Origin: Burkholderiaceae bacterium
GTDB taxonomy: Bacteria; Pseudomonadota; Gammaproteobacteria; Burkholderiales; Burkholderiaceae_C
Length of the DNA: 64,000 bases
Direction of reading: 5' to 3'
NCBI GenBank assembly: GCA_023954035.1
Contig: JAMLIT010000017.1
Coordinates: 1-64,000, forward strand
How positions within the stretch are numbered: the first letter of the stretch is position 1; each line of letters starts with the position of its first letter. The translations under genes and the position numbers were made by a program. Positions 44,689 through 53,459 of this stretch are shown here, one piece after another. The notes under the pieces were generated by a model. It did not search any database. It had not been told where the DNA came from and saw only the letters and a program-made list of their open reading frames with translations.

Positions 44689-47655
44689 TTAGGCACGTTC
44701 CACGTTGCACACCGTGGTCTTGGTTTCCTGCATCATGGTTACGGAGTCGTAGCCATAGGTCGTGGCCGTGTTTACCGCTTCGCCGCGCACCACCGGGTGG
44801 GCACCGCTTGGGTAATACGCCAGCATGTCGGCGCCTTGCCAGCGTCCCGAGAAGTGAAACGGCATCCACACCGTATCGGGACCGACGCGCTCGGTAACGA
44901 GCGCCTGTACATTGAGCCGGGCGCCCGTGGGGCTGCTCAGCCACACCCGGTCGCCATTGCGAATCCCGCGGTCGGCGGCCGCGCGCGGATGGATTTCCAC
45001 AAACGCCTCCTGCTGCAGTTCGGCCAGCCAGGGATTGGAGCGCGTTTCTTCGCCGCCGCCTTCGTACTCCACCAGGCGGCCGGACGAGAGAATCAGAGGG
45101 AACTTTTCATACACTTTTTCTGCGATGTTCCTGTCCTGCAAACTCTTGAACAGCGTGGGCAGACGCCAGAAATTGCGCTTGTCGTCGTGCGTCGGGTATT
45201 GGGCAACCAAGTCGGGGCGGGTGCCATAGATCGGCTCGCGGTGCTGAGGAATCGCGTCGGGGAAGTTCCACACCACCGCACGCGCCTTGGCATTGCCAAA
45301 AGGGTGGCAACCGTGGACCTGCATCACCACGCGCTGAATGCCGCCCGACATGTCGGTCTTCCAGTTCTTGCCCTCCGCCGCCTTCTTTTCGGCCTCGGTC
45401 AGGTCGTTCCACCAGCCGAGCTTTTTGAGCAGGACGTGATCGAATTCCGGATAGCCGGTCGTGATGTCCGCGCCGCGCGAATGGGAGCCATCCTCGGCCA
45501 GCAAATTCACGCCGTTTCGCTCGACACCGAAATTGGCGCGGAAGTTGCCTCCACCGTCCATGACGTGCTTGCTGGTGTCGTACAGGTTGGGGCTGCCGGG
45601 GTGCTTGAGTTCGGGCGTGCCGTAGCATGGCCAGGGCAGGCCGAAGTAGTCGCCCGAGAGGTCGTAGCCGGTCTCTGCGTCCTTGCCGCCCTTGGACTTG
45701 AGCGACTTCACGTCGAAGACATGCATGTTGCGCATGTGCGCCTTGAGGCGCTCCGGGCTTTGACCGGTGTAGCCGATGGTCCAGGTGCAGCCGTTGATTT
45801 CACGCAGGATGTCCTCGATCAACGGCTCGTCCTGCCCCTTGACCTGCTGCATCTTGTAATTCTTGACCAACTCGGGACCAAAGCCGAGCTTCTGCGCCAG
45901 CTGGTACATGATCATGTGGTCACTGCGGCTCTCCCAGAGCGGCTCGATCACTTTTTCGCGCCATTGCAGCGAACGGTTGGACGCTGTGACCGACCCGCTG
46001 GTCTCGAACTGCGTGGCGGCGGGCAGCAGGTACACGGCGCGGTTGGGATTGAGGTCTTCGGCCTTGCCGGGCATCGCGGCCATCGCGGCCGTCGCCGACG
46101 GATAGGGGTCCACCACCACCAGCAGGTCGAGCTTGTCCATGGCCCGCTTCATCTCGAGGCCCCGGGTCTGCGAGTTGGGGGCATGGCCCCAGAAGAAGAC
46201 GCCGCGCAGGTTGGAATCCTGGTCGATCAACTCGTTTTTTTCCAGCACCCCGTCAATCCAGCGCGAAACCGTCAGGCCCGACTTGGTCATCATCGCCGGG
46301 CTGGCAAAACGTCCCTTGATCCACTCGTAGTCCACATTCCAGGCTTTGGCAAAGTGCTTCCAGGACCCCTCGGCAACGCCGTAGTAGCCGGGAAGCGAAT
46401 CGGGGTTGGGACCGATGTCGGTGGCACCCTGGACGTTGTCGTGCCCGCGGAAAATGTTCGCGCCGCCGCCGCTCTTGCCCACGTTGCCCAGCGCCAACTG
46501 CACGATGCACGACGCTCGTACCATGGCGTTGCCAATGCTGTGCTGCGTCTGACCCATGCACCACACCAGGGTCGAAGGCCGGTTCTTGGCCATCATTTCG
46601 GCCACGCGCGCCATTTGCTCTTCCTTGACGCCGCAGGCGTCTTCCACCTTGTCCGGCGTCCACTTGGCCATCACCTCGGTCTTGACCGCGTCCATGCCAT
46701 AGACGCGGTCGTGCAGATACTGCTTGTCTTCCCAGCCGTTCTTGAAGATGTGATACAGCAAGCCGAAAAGAAAGGGAATGTCGCTGCCCGAGCGAATGCG
46801 CACGTACTCGTCTGCCTTGGCTGCCGTGCGGGTAAAGCGCGGGTCGACCACGATCAGCTTGCACCCCATTTCCTTGGCATGGAGCATGTGCAGCATGGAG
46901 ACCGGATGCGCCTCGGCGGCGTTGGAGCCGATGTACAACGCGCACTTGCTGTTCTGCATGTCGTTGTACGAATTGGTCATCGCCCCGTAGCCCCAGGTAT
47001 TGGCCACGCCGGCCACCGTGGTGCTGTGGCAGATGCGCGCCTGGTGGTCGCAATTGTTGCTGCCCCAGAAACTGACGAACTTGCGCAGCAGGTAGGACTG
47101 CTCGTTGTTGTGCTTGGACGAGCCGACAAAGTACACGCTGTCCGGACCGCTGGCCTCGCGCAATTCCTGCATGCGTGCCGAGATTTCGGTCAGTGCGACG
47201 TCCCAGGAAATGCGCTCGTACTTGCCGTTGACCAGCTTCATGGGATAGCGCAGCCTGTATTCACCATGGCCGTGCTCGCGCAGCGCCGCGCCTTTGGCGC
47301 AATGCGCGCCCATGTTGATCGGGGAATCGAATACCGGCTCCTGTCGGGTCCAGACGCCGTTTTCCACCACCGCGTCCACCGCGCAACCCACAGAGCAGTG
47401 GGAACACACGGTGCGCCGCACGACGATGTTCCCCCCGGCCTGGCCCGGCGCCGCCGCCGGGGCCGCATCGGCCTTCTTGACCAGGCTCAGCTGCGACGCG
47501 GCGAGCCCCACGCCCACGCCCAGCCCCGAGCGACGCAGGAAAGCACGGCGGTCCATGGTGGGAATGGCGTGCGCCAGCCCGCGTCGCAGGCTGTGAACAA
47601 AGTGGGACTCGGTGGCCCCTGGGCCTGGGACGGGACTTTTTCGGGTCAACAACAT
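44689..47655 (-). CDS. fdoG: Formate dehydrogenase catalytic (alpha) subunit, Tat-exported, Cys-type
   Basis: A 988-residue molybdopterin/tungstopterin enzyme. A twin-arginine signal (MDRRAFLRRSGLGVGVGLAA) begins at about residue 34; the ATG at 47655 gives a short extension that may be real. The [4Fe-4S] ligands are CSHCSVGC and the Cys of GAHCAKGAALR. The active-site loop HQARICHSTTVAGVANTWG has Cys where E. coli FdnG/FdoG use selenocysteine, followed by His. The C-terminal MoCo-binding domain is complete (VWLSSPTGARLNVQALVTERVG). It oxidises formate to CO2 in the periplasm. Confidence 0.95.
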   Translation of the reverse strand: MLLTRKSPVPGPGATESHFVHSLRRGLAHAIPTMDRRAFLRRSGLGVGVGLAASQLSLVKKADAAPAAAPGQAGGNIVVRRTVCSHCSVGCAVDAVVENGVWTRQEPVFDSPINMGAHCAKGAALREHGHGEYRLRYPMKLVNGKYERISWDVALTEISARMQELREASGPDSVYFVGSSKHNNEQSYLLRKFVSFWGSNNCDHQARICHSTTVAGVANTWGYGAMTNSYNDMQNSKCALYIGSNAAEAHPVSMLHMLHAKEMGCKLIVVDPRFTRTAAKADEYVRIRSGSDIPFLFGLLYHIFKNGWEDKQYLHDRVYGMDAVKTEVMAKWTPDKVEDACGVKEEQMARVAEMMAKNRPSTLVWCMGQTQHSIGNAMVRASCIVQLALGNVGKSGGGANIFRGHDNVQGATDIGPNPDSLPGYYGVAEGSWKHFAKAWNVDYEWIKGRFASPAMMTKSGLTVSRWIDGVLEKNELIDQDSNLRGVFFWGHAPNSQTRGLEMKRAMDKLDLLVVVDPYPSATAAMAAMPGKAEDLNPNRAVYLLPAATQFETSGSVTASNRSLQWREKVIEPLWESRSDHMIMYQLAQKLGFGPELVKNYKMQQVKGQDEPLIEDILREINGCTWTIGYTGQSPERLKAHMRNMHVFDVKSLKSKGGKDAETGYDLSGDYFGLPWPCYGTPELKHPGSPNLYDTSKHVMDGGGNFRANFGVERNGVNLLAEDGSHSRGADITTGYPEFDHVLLKKLGWWNDLTEAEKKAAEGKNWKTDMSGGIQRVVMQVHGCHPFGNAKARAVVWNFPDAIPQHREPIYGTRPDLVAQYPTHDDKRNFWRLPTLFKSLQDRNIAEKVYEKFPLILSSGRLVEYEGGGEETRSNPWLAELQQEAFVEIHPRAAADRGIRNGDRVWLSSPTGARLNVQALVTERVGPDTVWMPFHFSGRWQGADMLAYYPSGAHPVVRGEAVNTATTYGYDSVTMMQETKTTVCNVERA

Positions 47656-47671
47656 GGCTGTACTCCGCCGG

Positions 47672-47881
47672 TCAAAGCTGGGTGGTCTGGTAGTAGCGCT
47701 GAACGTGCTCGGAAAGCCAGTAGCCGCCGCCCCGCTCGGGTGCCGGCCGGGCCGGCTCGGCGCTGGCCGTCGGTTTCAACGCGAGCCCGGGCAGCACCGA
47801 GCTGGCGGCTGCAGCCGCGCCCACCGTGGCTGCACCTGCAAAAAAACGGCGACGGGATGGCTTGGCATCGTTGTCGGACAT
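47672..47881 (-). CDS. Small twin-arginine protein of the formate dehydrogenase operon
   Basis: A 69-residue protein consisting of a Tat signal (SRRRFFAGAATVGAAAAASS) and about 35 further residues ending ERGGGYWLSEHVQRYYQTTQL. Proteins of this kind precede the catalytic subunit in many betaproteobacterial formate dehydrogenase operons. The YWLSEHVxxYYxT ending is their hallmark. Role unknown, perhaps an assembly or subunit function. Confidence 0.85.
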   Translation of the reverse strand: MSDNDAKPSRRRFFAGAATVGAAAAASSVLPGLALKPTASAEPARPAPERGGGYWLSEHVQRYYQTTQL

Positions 47882-48006
47882 GGCGTTCTCCGGAGCGTGC
47901 GATTGGTATGAAATGAATTGCATATGCAGTCTATGCGCTCCAGATGTTGCCGATACCGGGAAAACCCGCAACCAGAGCGATTTCTCCCGGCGCCCGGACG
48001 GTCGAG

Positions 48007-48645
48007 TCATTGATCCAGCAGATCAAAACCCTGCGCTTCGATGGCCACAAAGGCCTGCGTCAAGCCTGCCAGGGCCCGGTACAGGCGCGCCTTGGGATGG
48101 GCCGCGAGCTGCTCGCACAAGAGCGGCACCCAAGGCAGGACCTGCGCTGCAAAGAAGCGGCTTTGGCTTCCCAGGTGGCACACGGCACCGTCCTCGCCGG
48201 CGATCAAGTAGCGCATCACCTCGAAGACGCAAGCGACGTGGTCCTCGGGCTCGGGCATGGCATCGTGGCGCGCCAGGCCGAGCGCTGCCAGATCGCCTCG
48301 CAAGTGCGCCAGGGGCCGCTCATTGAGAAAACCGGTGAGGTAGTACGAGGCATAGAGCGACACTTCGGGCTTGGCCAAACCGCCGAACAAGGCGTCGTAC
48401 TCCGCCGCTGTCTCGCTGGCAGACAGGGCCCGCGCGGAGCCGACCACCTGCTGCCAGGGCTCTTCAAGCAGTCCGCCGGAGACAGGGGCCTGCGTGGGCG
48501 CGGCCCGCAGGGCGTCCATCAGGGCAGCATCGGGCGCCGCGTAATACAGCTGGGCCAGCAGGCCATAGATCTCGGCGCGTGCGGTTTCCTCGTCCATCGC
48601 TGCACGGGTCGGCATGGGCAAAGGGTGAAGTAGGGACGTGTTCAC
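48007..48645 (-). CDS. TorD/DmsD-family redox enzyme maturation chaperone
   Basis: A 212-residue all-helical TorD-like protein (EIYGLLAQLYYAAPDAALMD, LFGGLAKPEVSLYASYYLTG, PEPEDHVACVFEVMRYLI with the family ExxDHxxxxxE-type motif). The GTG start overlaps the polyferredoxin stop as GTGA; an ATG 30 bases downstream is the alternative. Expected to bind the Tat signal of the alpha subunit until cofactor insertion. Confidence 0.88.
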   Translation of the reverse strand: MNTSLLHPLPMPTRAAMDEETARAEIYGLLAQLYYAAPDAALMDALRAAPTQAPVSGGLLEEPWQQVVGSARALSASETAAEYDALFGGLAKPEVSLYASYYLTGFLNERPLAHLRGDLAALGLARHDAMPEPEDHVACVFEVMRYLIAGEDGAVCHLGSQSRFFAAQVLPWVPLLCEQLAAHPKARLYRALAGLTQAFVAIEAQGFDLLDQ

Positions 48646-50741
48646 AGATCGGTCACCCGGCTTTCGTTGGAAGACGAATAAAGGTCAATCACTCGGCAAT
48701 CGCTGCACATCTTGAGCCGCTGCAGTGCATCCCCCTGGAACATTGCATGCTCGGCCAATTTGCCCAGCATGGCTTCAATCGCCATCAGCGTGCCAAAGGG
48801 CGCATGGCAGCGAATGCAGACATAAGGCGCGGACTCGTTGAGCACCCGCGCCTGGCTGCGCTCAGCGAGCAAGGACAGGCGCGGCTGCAGTGCGATCGCG
48901 TCTTCCGGACAGGTGCGCTCACACAGCCCGCACTGCACGCAATTTTTCTCGATGAACCGCAGCTGCGGCGACTGCGGGTTGTCCAGCAGCGCGCCCGCCG
49001 GACAGGCGCTGACACAGCTCAGGCACAAAGTGCAGCGCGCCTGGTCGACGACGATGGCGCCGAGCGGGGAGCCCGGAGCGGGAAGTTCGATGGCGGTGCG
49101 GCCGGCGGCAACGCCCGGCGCCTGGACCATCAGATGCTCCAGCGCAAATTCCAGAGTGCTGCGCTTTTGCGCAGTGGCGGCAAAGCGGGCTGGCGAAGCC
49201 ATGGCCGGCCGGGGACTGCTCCCCAGGGCCTGCAGGCCTTGATCCAGATCGCCATGGGTCTTGCAGCGAAGCAGATGCACCGCGCCGCCCGGGTAGCCCA
49301 GCCCGGTGCACAGCGCCTCCACAACGTCGATCTGCTCCTGGAGCGCGTCCAGGTACTGCGGCGCCTCTTCGTCGGTGGCCACGATCACCACCCGAGCGGC
49401 GCCATAACACAGCGCGCTGAGCCACAGCTCCAGACCGGTGCTCGCGCTGTGCCAGAGCGGCAGGGGAATGCACTGTGCGGGCAGCCCCTGCGCGATGCCC
49501 AGTTGCGCCGCACGACCCAACTCCTGCACCAGCGCCTGGCCGCGCGTCTGGCTGTGCAGCAGCAGCACCGGGTCGCGGCCACCCGCGGCGACGTAGCGGG
49601 CCAGCACGGTGCGCAGTCGCAGCCCCTGCTCCGCCAGGCCCGGCGTGCGGTAAGCCATGGCGCCCGTCGGGCACACGGTGCTGCAGGCGCCGCAGCCAAC
49701 GCACAGATGCGGATTGAGGTCGACGCGCTGGCGCTTTGGATCGCTGCCAATGGCTTCGGCCGAGCAAATGTCGATGCAGGCTCTGCACCCGAGCTTGCCG
49801 TTGCGGCTGTGGGCGCAGAGCTTTTGCTCGTAGTCGACAAAACGGGGCTTTTCGAATTCACCCACCAGCTCGCGCAGCGCAAGCAGCGCCGCCAGGTCGT
49901 TTCCATCCCAGCGCAGATAACCCTGCGGCGCAGCATGCTGGTTGAAAGTGGGGCTGGCCGCCGGGCCGCGCAGGTCCAGCACCAGATCGAACGGTTCCGA
50001 TTGCATCTGCGCCGGCCGCTGAAAATCGATCGCACCAGCCACCGTGCACGCCTTGACGCAGTCGCGGTGCGCCTCGCACTGTGCCATGTCGATCTGGTAG
50101 TCGAGCCCGATGGCGCCCTCGGGACAGGCCTGGACGCAGGCGTTGCAGCGGGTGCACAGGTCCAGCGAGATCGGGTTGTCCGCCTGCCAAGAAAGCTCAA
50201 ACGCACCCAGCCAGCCCTGCAGACTCAATATGCGACCTGCCAACACCGGGTAGCGGCGCTCCTGCATGCCGCCGGCATTGCCCGGGCCGGTGGCAAACAG
50301 CGTGACGTCGAAGCCTTCGCCGAACAAGGCGGCCGCGCGCTCGGCCGCGTCCAGCGCGCCCAGAATCAGCAAGCGTCCGCTGCTTTTGAAGCTGACCGTG
50401 GGAACAGGCTCGGGGTCGGGCAGGCGCGCCGCTGCGATCAGGGCTGCGATCTTGGGCGTCGCGCGGCCTGCGTCCGCGCTCCAGGCCGCAGTTTCACGAA
50501 TATTGACGAACCTCAGCGGCGACGTGGCGCCCTCGGTCTGCGCGGCCAATTCGGTGAACAGGCGGCGCTCCTGGGTGCAGGCCACCAGCACCTCTTGCCC
50601 GGACCGGATGGCGCTCTGGAAAGCGCCAGCCTCACGGCGGCACAGGGTGGAATGCAGCGCAATATCGTCACCGATCGCCGTCCCCAGAGCGGTCTTCTGG
50701 AGCGGCATTGTCCGATTGCAGTCGCAAATGAGCGTTGGCAT
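48642..50741 (-). CDS. Multi-[4Fe-4S] ferredoxin-type protein of the formate dehydrogenase operon
   Basis: A 699-residue protein starting at MPTLICDCNRTMPLQ. Cysteine clusters in order: CTRCNACVQACPEGAIG, CEAHRDCVKAC, CRACIDICSAEAIG, CVGCGACSTVCPTGAM, CTLCLSCVSACPAGAL, CVQCGLCERTCPEDAI, and near the C-terminus CIRC and CSDCR. At least five cubane clusters are possible. A region around residues 340-430 resembles a hydrogenase delta (HdrA/FrhD-like) domain (VVIVATDEEAPQYLDALQEQ), which is tentative. Such proteins accompany DUF3305/DUF3306 and TorD genes and may mediate electron transfer or cofactor assembly. Confidence 0.85.
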   Translation of the reverse strand: MPTLICDCNRTMPLQKTALGTAIGDDIALHSTLCRREAGAFQSAIRSGQEVLVACTQERRLFTELAAQTEGATSPLRFVNIRETAAWSADAGRATPKIAALIAAARLPDPEPVPTVSFKSSGRLLILGALDAAERAAALFGEGFDVTLFATGPGNAGGMQERRYPVLAGRILSLQGWLGAFELSWQADNPISLDLCTRCNACVQACPEGAIGLDYQIDMAQCEAHRDCVKACTVAGAIDFQRPAQMQSEPFDLVLDLRGPAASPTFNQHAAPQGYLRWDGNDLAALLALRELVGEFEKPRFVDYEQKLCAHSRNGKLGCRACIDICSAEAIGSDPKRQRVDLNPHLCVGCGACSTVCPTGAMAYRTPGLAEQGLRLRTVLARYVAAGGRDPVLLLHSQTRGQALVQELGRAAQLGIAQGLPAQCIPLPLWHSASTGLELWLSALCYGAARVVIVATDEEAPQYLDALQEQIDVVEALCTGLGYPGGAVHLLRCKTHGDLDQGLQALGSSPRPAMASPARFAATAQKRSTLEFALEHLMVQAPGVAAGRTAIELPAPGSPLGAIVVDQARCTLCLSCVSACPAGALLDNPQSPQLRFIEKNCVQCGLCERTCPEDAIALQPRLSLLAERSQARVLNESAPYVCIRCHAPFGTLMAIEAMLGKLAEHAMFQGDALQRLKMCSDCRVIDLYSSSNESRVTDL

Positions 50742-51273
50742 GGGGTGTGGGGCTTGCGTTGGCTGGCTGAGGATCCCGGGGAGCAATCGCAGCGCGGGCG
50801 TGAGGCTCCGACTGTGCCACGCTTGTTGGAATGGGGTCTTCGTCGGTCGCGCAAGGAGCGGGCGCATCGCCTTGGCCTTCCTGCGGACCGACGAGGCCGA
50901 CGAACTTGGCGCTGGCCATCTTGCGCAAGGTCGCCAGGGGCAGGGGATCGGCCCCGCTGTAATCGTCGATGTAAGTGTCCAGACCATCCATCACGTTGAA
51001 ATGCGGATCGCGAAACAGCTGCTTCATGGCCGCATTGCGCACCGCGGGTGCGACGGTGCGGGCCACAAACGGGGCGAAGTCCGACTGCGGCGTGAGCGCC
51101 TGCGCATCGGCCAGGGTGGGCGGCGCGGCCGGGGGCTGCTCGGCCGCCGGGAGCCTTTCGGGATTCTCAGGCAGAGCGGCCGCGTTCGGCGCCGCAAGCG
51201 GCTCAGCCTCCGGCTGCCCGGAGCGTGCCTCGTGCTTGCGCCGCGACCAGCGGCCCAGGAAGCCATCGCTCAT
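50668..51273 (-). CDS. DUF3306 protein
   Basis: A 201-residue protein. SDGFLGRWSRRKHEARSG at the N-terminus and FVARTVAPAVRNAAMKQLFRDPHFNVMDGLDTYIDDYS in the middle (only in part shown in other entries) are the DUF3306 signature. It overlaps the polyferredoxin start by 74 bases, an unusually long overlap, so its Pro/Ala-rich tail shares DNA with that gene. Known only as a companion of formate dehydrogenase operons. Confidence 0.85.
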   Translation of the reverse strand: MSDGFLGRWSRRKHEARSGQPEAEPLAAPNAAALPENPERLPAAEQPPAAPPTLADAQALTPQSDFAPFVARTVAPAVRNAAMKQLFRDPHFNVMDGLDTYIDDYSGADPLPLATLRKMASAKFVGLVGPQEGQGDAPAPCATDEDPIPTSVAQSEPHARAAIAPRDPQPANASPTPHANAHLRLQSDNAAPEDRSGDGDR

Positions 51274-51854
51274 GGTTCGCCCCGCTGCTTGGTCGTGCTG
51301 ACCGATGCGGGGTTACCAAAGCGGTCTTGCAGTGCCTGAAAGCTCTGCGGTCTGCGGCGTTTGCGCGGTTCGGGTCGGTAGTGCTGGTCCACAAAGGCCT
51401 GGAGCCACAGGACGACCGCAGGATCAGCTGGCAATTGGTCGACCGACTCCTGCGCGTCCAGCCAGCGCCCCGCGTCGTGGTAGCTGAGGCTGACGGCCAC
51501 CGGGCGGGCCAGGGGCGTCGCCTCGGTTTCCGACGCCTCGTCCTGTCGCCACAAAACGAACCAGCAGGGTGCGGGCGACGCGAGATTGAGGTGGTAGCCC
51601 TCGGCGTCGTCGCGAAACAGATCGACCTGCAGTTGCGGGAACAGCCAGCGCTGCTCCTGTTCCGTTTGCAGCAAGGGTCGCGCCAACGTGCCAAATGCCG
51701 CCTCGTTGGGCACCACGTCCACGGGGGCCCACTGCCAGGCCTGCCAGCGGCTCTGTGGGCCAGATACCGCCTTGCGTTGCATCACCACGGCCACGCAGAG
51801 CCCAGGCCGCGCGCCGGGCGAACCGCCTTCTCGTTCGTTGGCGTTCACTCCCAT
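51270..51854 (-). CDS. DUF3305 protein
   Basis: A 194-residue protein starting at MGVNANEREGGSPGA (ATG 51854), which overlaps the end of the upstream binding-protein gene by 10 bases. The DUF3305 signatures are VVMQRKAVSGPQSRWQAWQW, the Asp/His-containing LFRDDAEGYHLNLASPAPCW and VSLSYHDAGRWLDAQESVDQ. Cytosolic by sequence. Always found with DUF3306 in formate dehydrogenase loci; molecular role unknown. Confidence 0.88.
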   Translation of the reverse strand: MGVNANEREGGSPGARPGLCVAVVMQRKAVSGPQSRWQAWQWAPVDVVPNEAAFGTLARPLLQTEQEQRWLFPQLQVDLFRDDAEGYHLNLASPAPCWFVLWRQDEASETEATPLARPVAVSLSYHDAGRWLDAQESVDQLPADPAVVLWLQAFVDQHYRPEPRKRRRPQSFQALQDRFGNPASVSTTKQRGEP

Positions 51855-53335
51855 CGCAGCGCCGCCACGTCGTGCGCGAAGATGGGGTAGTTCATCCACA
51901 GGCCCTTGAGTCGCTTGCGCGCGACGGTGCTCAACTGCGGGGCAAAAATCCAGGCGTTCACCGCGTCGTTGGCCAGCTTGCGCTGCACCTGGGCATACAG
52001 CATCTGGCGTTCGCGTGCGCTGCCGCTGGCCGCATGGCGTTCGACCAATTCGCGAAACTCGACGCTGTCGTAGCCGAAGTAGTAACCGGGGTCGGTGTAG
52101 ATGGGGTAGTCCAGCGGTTCCACGTGGTTGATCAGCGTGAGGTCGAAGTCTCCCTTGAATGTGCCGGACAGCCAGTGTGCCCAGTCCACTGACTGCGTGC
52201 GCACGTCGATGCCGATGTCCTTGAGCGCCGCGACAATCAGTGGCGCGCCGTCGCGCGCATACGGGGTCGGAGGCAGTGTCAGGGTCAGGGCCAGCGGAAG
52301 GGTGACTCCGGCCTCGCGCAGCAAGGCCCTGGCGCGCTGGGGGTCGTAGGGATACAGGCCCGCCAGATGCACGTAACCCGCGTCGGTGGGAGAAAAATGG
52401 CTGCCGATGGCCTTGCCCCGCCCATCGAGCACCTGCTGGATGAAGCGCTCTCGGTCGATGGCATGGGTGATGGCACGGCGCACGCGCACGTCGTCCAGCG
52501 GCTTGCGGCGATTGTTCAGCGCCAGCATGCCTTTGCCACTGGATGCCCCGATCAGCACCTGGTAGGCCTTGTCCGCCTGGAAGCGATCCACGGTCTTGGT
52601 GGCAATGTTGAAGAACACGTCGACTTCGCGCGCCGCCATGGCATCGGCCTGGGCCACCGGCTGGTTGATGAAGCGGAATGTCACCGCATCCATAAAGACT
52701 TCGCCGGCGTTGCGGTAGTCGGCATTTTTTATCAGGTCGATGCTGCTGCCGCGGTCCCAGCGCTCGAAGCGGTAAGGGCCCGTTCCTATGGGCCGGGTCG
52801 CCGCCTGTTGTGCGGTTGCCGGGTGCAGGATCACGGCCGTGCTCTCCCCGAGCCGGAACAGGGTATTGGCGTCAGCGTGGTGCAGGCGCAGCACCACGGT
52901 GTGTGCGTCGGGCGTCTCGATGGCTGCAATGTTGTCGAACAAGGCTTTTTTTGCCTTGTTGGTGGACGCCGGCGCCATGGCGCGCTCGAAGCTAAAGCGA
53001 ACCGCGGCCGCGTCGAGCGGCGCGCCGTCGTGAAAGCGAACGTCCTTGCGCAGGGCAAAACGGTAGGTCCGGCCGCCGTCTTCCTGCCGCCAACTGCTCG
53101 CCAGCAAAGGCGAGGTGGCGCCGTTTTCCTCGATCTTGACGAGTCCCTCAAAGACGTTGTAGTGCACGACTTCGCCAATGGACGCTGCTGCGGCCACGGT
53201 CGGGTCCAGCCCGTCGGGCTCCAGGGAAATGCTGAACACCACCCGGGAGTCCCCAGGCCCTGCCACTGCGACCGGGGGACATGCCGCCAGGAGCGTGAGC
53301 GCAGCGACGATGACGTGCAGGATGTAGCGAAACAC
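51845..53335 (-). CDS. Family-5 extracellular solute-binding protein at the head of the formate dehydrogenase operon
   Basis: A 496-residue SBP_bac_5 protein. GTG 53335 is preferred because AGAGGA precedes it; a GTG at 53359 adds eight residues. The N-terminus is a signal with a possible lipobox (IVAALTLLAAC). The family pattern is clear: FSISLEPDGLDPTVAAAASI, FALRKDVRFHDGAPLDAAAV, IGTGPYRFERWDRG, VRVRRAITHAIDRERFI. These bind peptides, nickel, haem or other ligands. No permease or ATPase gene lies nearby, and the stop overlaps the DUF3305 start, so it is co-transcribed with the enzyme genes. Confidence 0.9.
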   Translation of the reverse strand: MFRYILHVIVAALTLLAACPPVAVAGPGDSRVVFSISLEPDGLDPTVAAAASIGEVVHYNVFEGLVKIEENGATSPLLASSWRQEDGGRTYRFALRKDVRFHDGAPLDAAAVRFSFERAMAPASTNKAKKALFDNIAAIETPDAHTVVLRLHHADANTLFRLGESTAVILHPATAQQAATRPIGTGPYRFERWDRGSSIDLIKNADYRNAGEVFMDAVTFRFINQPVAQADAMAAREVDVFFNIATKTVDRFQADKAYQVLIGASSGKGMLALNNRRKPLDDVRVRRAITHAIDRERFIQQVLDGRGKAIGSHFSPTDAGYVHLAGLYPYDPQRARALLREAGVTLPLALTLTLPPTPYARDGAPLIVAALKDIGIDVRTQSVDWAHWLSGTFKGDFDLTLINHVEPLDYPIYTDPGYYFGYDSVEFRELVERHAASGSARERQMLYAQVQRKLANDAVNAWIFAPQLSTVARKRLKGLWMNYPIFAHDVAALRWE

Positions 53336-53459
53336 GACGGTCCTCTTGTAATGGCGCACCCGCGAAGGTCATCGCGGCGAAGCCGCGCGGTGCATTTACA
53401 AAATCTGACATAGTGTGCCATCACTCTACCGCGCATCCCTTGTACCGTCTGTCCCCGCC

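Noticed and set aside
47003-47050. Selenocysteine codon in the fdoG active site
   Set aside because: The active-site residue in HQARICHSTT is encoded as Cys and the frame is continuous, so no UGA recoding is needed.
44338-47916. A 1,192-codon open frame on the plus strand
   Set aside because: Antisense to the formate dehydrogenase alpha and beta genes, which carry complete cofactor motifs; the plus frame has none.
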